A stretch of DNA of 5,006 nt from an uncultured Candidatus Saccharibacteria bacterium (lineage in GTDB: Bacteria > Patescibacteriota > Saccharimonadia > Saccharimonadales > Saccharimonadaceae). A program made the position numbers and the translations under genes. A model generated the notes under the pieces. It was not told the DNA's origin and searched no databases. It saw only the letters and a program-made list of their open reading frames with translations. Location of the stretch: positions 1-5,006 of the forward strand of contig CALIXG010000051.1 of the NCBI GenBank assembly GCA_938046495.1, given 5' to 3'. This document shows, piece after piece, positions 4,801-5,006 of the stretch; position 1 is the first letter of the stretch, and each line of letters begins with the position of its first letter.

Positions 4801-5006
4801 TTTATTTAGATTTTGCTGCCGCCACCCCGGTCCATCCTAAAGTACTTGAGGCGATGTTGCCATATTTTAGTGAAAATTTTTACAATCCTTCCGCACCATA
4901 TCTTCCTGCCAAACATTTGCGCGGTGAATATGAAGCCAAAAAATCCGCTCTGGCTCAAACCATTGGTGCGAAATCACCGGATTTAGTCATCACGGCCGGC
5001 GCCACC
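4797..5006 (+). CDS. Cysteine desulfurase (NifS/IscS type), 5' part
   Basis: The first 70 codons of a class V aminotransferase-fold enzyme, cut by the window edge with the frame open. It begins MIYLDFAAATPVHPKVLEAM, matching the NifS/IscS start (YLDNAATTPVdprVLeAM), followed by LPYFSENFYNPSAP (25-38) and a segment ending LVITAGAT (63-70), the start of the (T/S)(S/A)GATE motif that contacts pyridoxal phosphate. The family removes sulfur from cysteine for Fe-S clusters or tRNA thiolation. The pyridoxal-binding lysine and the catalytic cysteine lie beyond the window, so NifS, IscS or another member cannot be chosen. At position 6 the common Asn is Phe. Its ATG overlaps the tatD stop (ATGA), with AGGAG at 4785-4789 seven bases upstream, so it is the third gene of the typA operon. 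Confidence 0.9.
   Translation, partial: MIYLDFAAATPVHPKVLEAMLPYFSENFYNPSAPYLPAKHLRGEYEAKKSALAQTIGAKSPDLVITAGAT

Overview
The window looks like a chromosomal segment of a small-genome bacterium with moderate GC. My best guess is a member of the Candidate Phyla Radiation, possibly Candidatus Saccharibacteria (TM7). The guess rests on compact gene spacing, on the style of the TypA, TatD and cysteine desulfurase proteins (for example a desulfurase start of the form IYLDxAAATP followed by NPSAPY), and on ordinary code use. TGA ends tatD, which argues against the recoded CPR lineages that read TGA as glycine. No marker gene is present, so the assignment is tentative.

Layout: (1) 49-603 +, a small P-loop kinase of the nucleoside/nucleotide kinase type behind a very strong ribosome binding site, closed by a clear Rho-independent terminator at 657-686. 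(2) 796-1440 +, a six-helix HdeD/DUF308-type membrane protein with its own extended -10 promoter. (3) 1441-2034, about 600 bases with no credible protein gene. This stretch is not empty. It contains a chain of four long perfect helices, then two tandem 43-base double-hairpin units, the second of which is a + strand terminator. I read it as an unidentified structured RNA on the + strand. (4) 2035-2111 -, tRNA-Lys(TTT) with encoded CCA, a near-consensus promoter and its own terminator. (5) 2196-4034 +, typA (bipA), whose promoter is divergent from and interleaved with that of the tRNA. (6) 4036-4800 +, a TatD-family metal-dependent hydrolase. (7) 4797-5006 +, the first 70 codons of a cysteine desulfurase, running off the edge.

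typA, tatD and the desulfurase are packed with a 1-base gap and then a 4-base ATGA overlap, so they almost certainly form one translationally coupled operon. It combines a ribosome-associated GTPase, a deoxyribonuclease-like hydrolase and a sulfur donor enzyme (tRNA thiolation or Fe-S supply). The first two genes are separate transcription units.

The most interesting part is the 1572-1965 RNA candidate. Its helices are long and almost uninterrupted, and the two tandem units show paired base changes that preserve a stem. A conserved U·G pair in those units, which would be C-A on the other strand, points to + strand transcription. I could not match it to tmRNA, RNase P RNA, SRP RNA, 6S RNA or a riboswitch class I know.
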